Source of the DNA: Natronohydrobacter sp.
Lineage (GTDB): Bacteria > Pseudomonadota > Alphaproteobacteria > Rhodobacterales > Rhodobacteraceae
Length of the DNA stretch: 10,089 nt
Assembly: GCA_007118445.1 (NCBI GenBank)
Contig: SKRP01000130.1
Location: 1 to 10,089, forward strand
Reading direction: 5' to 3'
Shown here: one piece after another, positions 7,508-10,089 of the stretch
Numbering within the stretch: the stretch's first letter is position 1
Layout of the letters: each line of letters starts with the position of its first letter
The notes under the pieces: generated by a model
Databases searched by the model: none
The model's input: the letters and a program-made list of their open reading frames with translations, nothing else
What the model was told of the DNA's origin: nothing
Made by a program: the position numbers and the translations under genes

Positions 7508-8829
7508 CCCATCTTCTGCACCGCTCGATCCACACGCCCCCGCGCTGCGCGGTCAGCGCATCGGGAATTTCCTTCACGGACAAGGATGGCAAAAGCTATA
7601 TCGACGCATCAGGCGGCGCGGCCGTATCCTGCCTTGGCCCCGCGCATCCCGAGGTGATCGCGGCGCTGCATGACCAGCTCGACAAGCTGGCCTATGCCCA
7701 TACCGGGTTCTTCACCACCGAAATCGCCGAAGAGCTGGCCGATACGCTGATCACTGGTGCGCCAGAGGGGCTGAGCCATGTCTATCTGCTCTCTGGCGGA
7801 TCCGAGGCCGTCGAGGCCGCGCTGAAAATGGCGCGGCAATATTTCACCGAGACCGGACGGCCCCAGCGGCGGCATGTCATCGCGCGGCGGCAAAGCTATC
7901 ACGGCAACACGCTGGGCGCGCTGGCCGCCGGGGGCAATGAATGGCGCCGTGCGCAGTTCAAACCGCTTCTGATGCAGGCGCATCACATCGCGCCCTGTTT
8001 CGCCTATCGCGAACAACAGGACGACGAGTCGGACGCAGATTACGCGGCCCGCGCCGCAGGCGAGCTGGAGGCGAAGATCCTCGAACTGGGGCCGGATACT
8101 GTCGCGGCCTTCATCGCTGAACCAGTTGTGGGCGCGACGGCCGGTGCAGTGCCTGCTGTGGCGGATTACTTCAGGCGCATCCGCGCGATCTGCGACCGCT
8201 ACGGCGTTTTGCTGATCCTTGACGAAGTCATGTGCGGCATGGGACGCACCGGCACCCGCTATGCCTGCGAATATGACGGGATCGCGCCGGATCTGCTGAC
8301 CATCGCCAAGGGTCTGGGGGGCGGCTATCAGCCCATCGGCGCGACCCTGCTAAGCCGGAAAATCCATGATGCATTCGCCAATGGCTCGGGCTTTTTCCAG
8401 CATGGCCATACCTATATGGGCCATCCCATGGCCGCTGCCGCCGGGCTGGCCGTGCAGAAGATCATCGCCCGCGATAATCTGCTGGCCAATGTGCAGGATA
8501 TGGGCGCAGTGCTGACCCGCCAGCTGCACGCTCATTTCGGCCAGCACCCCCATATCGGCGATATTCGCGGGCGCGGGCTGTTTCAGGCCATTGAACTGGT
8601 GGCGGATCGCGACACGAAAGCGCCTTTCGATCCGGCGCGCAAGCTTCATGCAAGGATCAAGGCCGAAGCGATGGCGCGTGGGCTGATGGTCTATCCGATG
8701 GGCGGCACGATTGACGGGGTGCGCGGCGACCATGTCCTGCTCGCCCCGCCCTTCATCGCGACCGAGGCGGATCTGGCCGAGATCACGTCGCGGCTGGCGG
8801 ATGCTGTCGATGCGGCGCTGGGCGCATGA
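7504..8829 (+). CDS. Class-III pyridoxal-phosphate aminotransferase, substrate unknown
   Basis: The product of 441 residues belongs to the ornithine/GABA/BioA-type fold-I transaminases. Landmarks: SGGSEAVEAALKMAR (97-111) for the cofactor phosphate, SYHGNTLGAL (131-140) with the His-Gly that sits by the ring, Asp240 in LDEVMCGMGRTG, Lys269 in IAKGLGGGYQPIGA as Schiff-base lysine, and HGHTYMGHP (300-308), whose Thr303 would contact the phosphate from the partner subunit. All catalytic residues are present and length is normal. A good ribosome binding site, AAGGGA at 7492-7497, precedes ATG by six bases. It shares ATGA with the genes on both sides. Automatic annotation may call this group aspartate aminotransferase family or BioA-like. 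Neighbours do not support biotin synthesis; with an RpiR regulator a catabolic transaminase acting on an amino sugar, amino acid or amine is more likely (inference). Confidence 0.94.
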   Translation: MTHLLHRSIHTPPRCAVSASGISFTDKDGKSYIDASGGAAVSCLGPAHPEVIAALHDQLDKLAYAHTGFFTTEIAEELADTLITGAPEGLSHVYLLSGGSEAVEAALKMARQYFTETGRPQRRHVIARRQSYHGNTLGALAAGGNEWRRAQFKPLLMQAHHIAPCFAYREQQDDESDADYAARAAGELEAKILELGPDTVAAFIAEPVVGATAGAVPAVADYFRRIRAICDRYGVLLILDEVMCGMGRTGTRYACEYDGIAPDLLTIAKGLGGGYQPIGATLLSRKIHDAFANGSGFFQHGHTYMGHPMAAAAGLAVQKIIARDNLLANVQDMGAVLTRQLHAHFGQHPHIGDIRGRGLFQAIELVADRDTKAPFDPARKLHARIKAEAMARGLMVYPMGGTIDGVRGDHVLLAPPFIATEADLAEITSRLADAVDAALGA

Positions 8830-9362
8830 GTTTCGCGCCCCTGAGCGACGCTGAATGGCCCGCCGAGATCGCCGATATGCGCGCAGGCTTTGCCGGACAG
8901 CTGAATGTCTACCGCGTCATGGCGCATCACCCGGATTTGCTGCGCGCATGGTCCGGGCTGCGCCAGCATATCGTGACGCATACAGCGCTGGGCAAGCTGC
9001 GCGCCGAAGTGGTCATCCTGCGCCTCGCGCATCGGCTGGGGTCACAGTATGAATGGGATCAGCATGTTCTGCGCGGGCTGAAGGCCGGGCTTGATCCGGA
9101 CCGCATCCGCAGCCTGCGCGGGCCGCTGGCCGCAATGACCCCGGAAGATGCGCAGCTTGCGGGCGCGGTCGATGCGCTCTGGGATCATGCGCACCTGCAG
9201 CCTGCGCAGATGGCGGGGCTGGAAGCCCAGATCGGGCGCAAGGGGATCCTCGATCTGATGGCCACGGCCGGCATGTATCTGACGCTGGGGTTTTTGCTGA
9301 AAAGCACCGCCTGCCCGCTGGATGAGGATATCGCCGCCGAACTGGCCGATCTTGGCGCATGA
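8826..9362 (+). CDS. Carboxymuconolactone-decarboxylase (CMD) family protein without AhpD redox cysteines
   Basis: The all-helical product of 178 residues has the CMD/AhpD core: LGKLRAEVVILRLAHRLGSQ (residues 55-74) followed by YEWDQHVLRGLKAGLDPDRI, with Glu76 and His80 at the usual active-site positions. The CxxC that makes AhpD a peroxidase partner is absent from this motif; the only Cys lies in the C-terminal STACPLDED. It is therefore closer to the gamma-carboxymuconolactone-decarboxylase type, where Glu and His handle a small acid or lactone, than to AhpD. The start ATG 8826 overlaps the aminotransferase stop (ATGA, 8826-8829), indicating coupling. A role downstream of the transaminase, acting on its keto or aldehyde product, is a guess; the substrate is unknown. 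Confidence 0.87.
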   Translation: MSFAPLSDAEWPAEIADMRAGFAGQLNVYRVMAHHPDLLRAWSGLRQHIVTHTALGKLRAEVVILRLAHRLGSQYEWDQHVLRGLKAGLDPDRIRSLRGPLAAMTPEDAQLAGAVDALWDHAHLQPAQMAGLEAQIGRKGILDLMATAGMYLTLGFLLKSTACPLDEDIAAELADLGA

Positions 9363-9553
9363 CACTCCGGCAAAGGATTTCCTGAGCCAAAGCCGCAAGG
9401 AACGCTGACGCACGCCCCCGCCAAGAGGGTCGCGGCCCAGCGTCCTGCGACGGGGAAAACCCGCCCCATGCTCGGGAAGGCTTTTTCATCGCTTTCTTGC
9501 GGGAATTCCTGTATCAATTCAGCTGGAATACGGCGATTTTGATCAAGGCATGA
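9359..9553 (+). other. Open frame with one internal stop after the CMD gene, possible gene remnant
   Basis: An ATG at 9359 overlaps the CMD stop in the same ATGA manner as the two genes before it, but its frame reaches TGA after eight residues (9383-9385). The same frame then stays open for 55 codons to TGA at 9551-9553 and ends with a hydrophobic-aromatic stretch (FFIAFLREFLYQFSWNTAIL). I recognise no family. It could be the stump of a lost fourth operon gene, or chance. The rest of the gap to the caspase-like gene (9554-9672) holds a GC-rich hairpin and no other evident gene. Bases 9481-9545 are more AT-rich than their surroundings, and a promoter for the caspase-like gene may lie there. 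Confidence 0.2.
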
Positions 9554-9587
9554 AGACTGCGCGCGGGCTATCAGCACAAACCGACCG

Positions 9588-9602
9588 CCCCGGCCACCGG
9601 GG
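9588..9602 (+). other. GC-rich hairpin before the caspase-like gene
   Basis: CCCCGG (9588-9593) pairs with CCGGGG (9597-9602) around the three-base loop CCA. No T-run follows on either strand, so it is at best a weak or Rho-assisted terminator for the upstream operon. Confidence 0.25.
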
Positions 9603-9672
9603 TCAGCAATGTGGGAGGTTTATCGCTGCCGCTGCGAGCGCCCGCAGCATGACGGCCCGACACATAGCGCAG

Positions 9673-10089
9673 ATGGCGTTACGCACCGCCCCCATCCTGC
9701 GGGTCTCGGGTGCAGGTGAACTGGTTGGCACCGCGCGCCTGCTGCGTCTGATGCTCGTGCCGTTTCTGGCCCTGTTCCTCGCGCTGCCCGCCTTCGCAGC
9801 AAACCGCCATGCGCTGATCATCGGCATCGACGATTACACCCATGTCGCGCCCCTGCTGAAGGCGCGCAATGATGCGATGGCGATTGCCGCGACGCTGGAA
9901 CAGGTCGGCTTCCAGACCGATCTGGTGCTGGATGCCGATCAGCTGGAAATGGCCACCAGCCTTGCGCGGCTGGCCAACCGGATCAGCCCCGGCGATGAGG
10001 TGGTGTTCTTCTTCGCCGGTCACGGGGTCGAGATCGACGGGCGCAATTACCTGCTGCCCGCCGATGTGCCGATGGCCAATCCCGGTCAG
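9673..10089 (+). CDS. Exported caspase-like (peptidase C14, p20) protein; 3' end outside window
   Basis: The frame is open to the last base. After a hydrophobic, signal-peptide-like stretch (MLVPFLALFLALPAFA, from 9751, with an AFA-A cleavage-like end) comes the caspase fold: NRHALIIGIDDY, the helix with LLKARNDAMAIAATLEQVGF, then VVFFFAGHGVEIDGRNYLLPAD, whose His (codon 10021-10023) is the catalytic His of the C14 dyad. The catalytic Cys should lie downstream of the window. The start is uncertain: ATG 9649, 9673 and 9751 are all in frame. 9751 would leave the signal peptide without a basic n-region, while the longer forms supply arginines (ARLLRL). None has a good ribosome binding site; a GGGAGG at 9612-9617 is too far from all of them. 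Bacterial caspase homologues of this type often carry extra domains after p20, which cannot be seen here. Confidence 0.85.
   Translation, partial: MALRTAPILRVSGAGELVGTARLLRLMLVPFLALFLALPAFAANRHALIIGIDDYTHVAPLLKARNDAMAIAATLEQVGFQTDLVLDADQLEMATSLARLANRISPGDEVVFFFAGHGVEIDGRNYLLPADVPMANPGQ

Noticed and set aside
9441..9463. Small hairpins CGTC-CTGC-GACG and CGGG-loop-CCCG as a terminator of the three-gene operon
   Set aside because: Stems are only four pairs, they overlap each other, and no T-run follows directly.
9539..9546. TTGATCAA palindrome as an FNR/CRP-type site
   Set aside because: FNR sites need a four-base spacer between TTGAT and ATCAA; this contiguous palindrome does not fit and short palindromes are common by chance.

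Overview
The window is GC-rich, densely coded DNA. The codon choice and the mix of genes (cobyric acid synthase, an RpiR regulator coupled to a class-III aminotransferase, a Gfo/Idh/MocA remnant) suggest an alphaproteobacterium, most likely Rhodobacterales. This is inference from style and gene families; no rRNA or other marker gene is present. All supported genes lie on the + strand. There are no tRNAs, rRNAs, CRISPR arrays or intact insertion sequences.

Layout. (1) 2-3784: the 3' part of a very large secreted subtilisin-like (S8) protease. Its 5' end, including the catalytic Asp, lies outside the window. The protease domain is followed by four Ig-like domains, two PPC-like domains and a C-terminal seven-blade RCC1-type beta-propeller. 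(2) about 3850-4906: a decayed Gfo/Idh/MocA oxidoreductase, with a frame change, in-frame stops and an internal deletion. (3) 4907-5084: a leader of about 180 bp before cobQ, overlapped at its 5' end by two mutually exclusive hairpins (4905-4942) and carrying a very tentative B12-riboswitch-like stretch. (4) 5085-6530: cobQ, cobyric acid synthase, apparently intact. (5) 6531-6625: a short gap holding an AT-rich island with nested palindromes, the best candidate operator or promoter in the window. (6) 6626-9362: a tightly coupled three-gene unit, RpiR regulator - class-III aminotransferase - carboxymuconolactone-decarboxylase-like protein, with ATGA overlaps at both junctions. (7) 9363-about 9672: a gap with an open frame interrupted by one stop and a GC-rich hairpin. 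(8) about 9673 to the window end: the 5' half of an exported caspase-like (C14) protein, cut by the window edge.

How the genes may work together. The three-gene unit looks like a small catabolic operon with its own regulator: a sugar- or amino-sugar-phosphate-type sensor (SIS domain) controlling a PLP transaminase and a CMD-fold protein without redox cysteines. The substrate cannot be read from the sequence. CobQ belongs to cobalamin biosynthesis and stands alone here. The subtilase and the caspase-like protein are both predicted to act outside the cytoplasm, but nothing in the window links them functionally.
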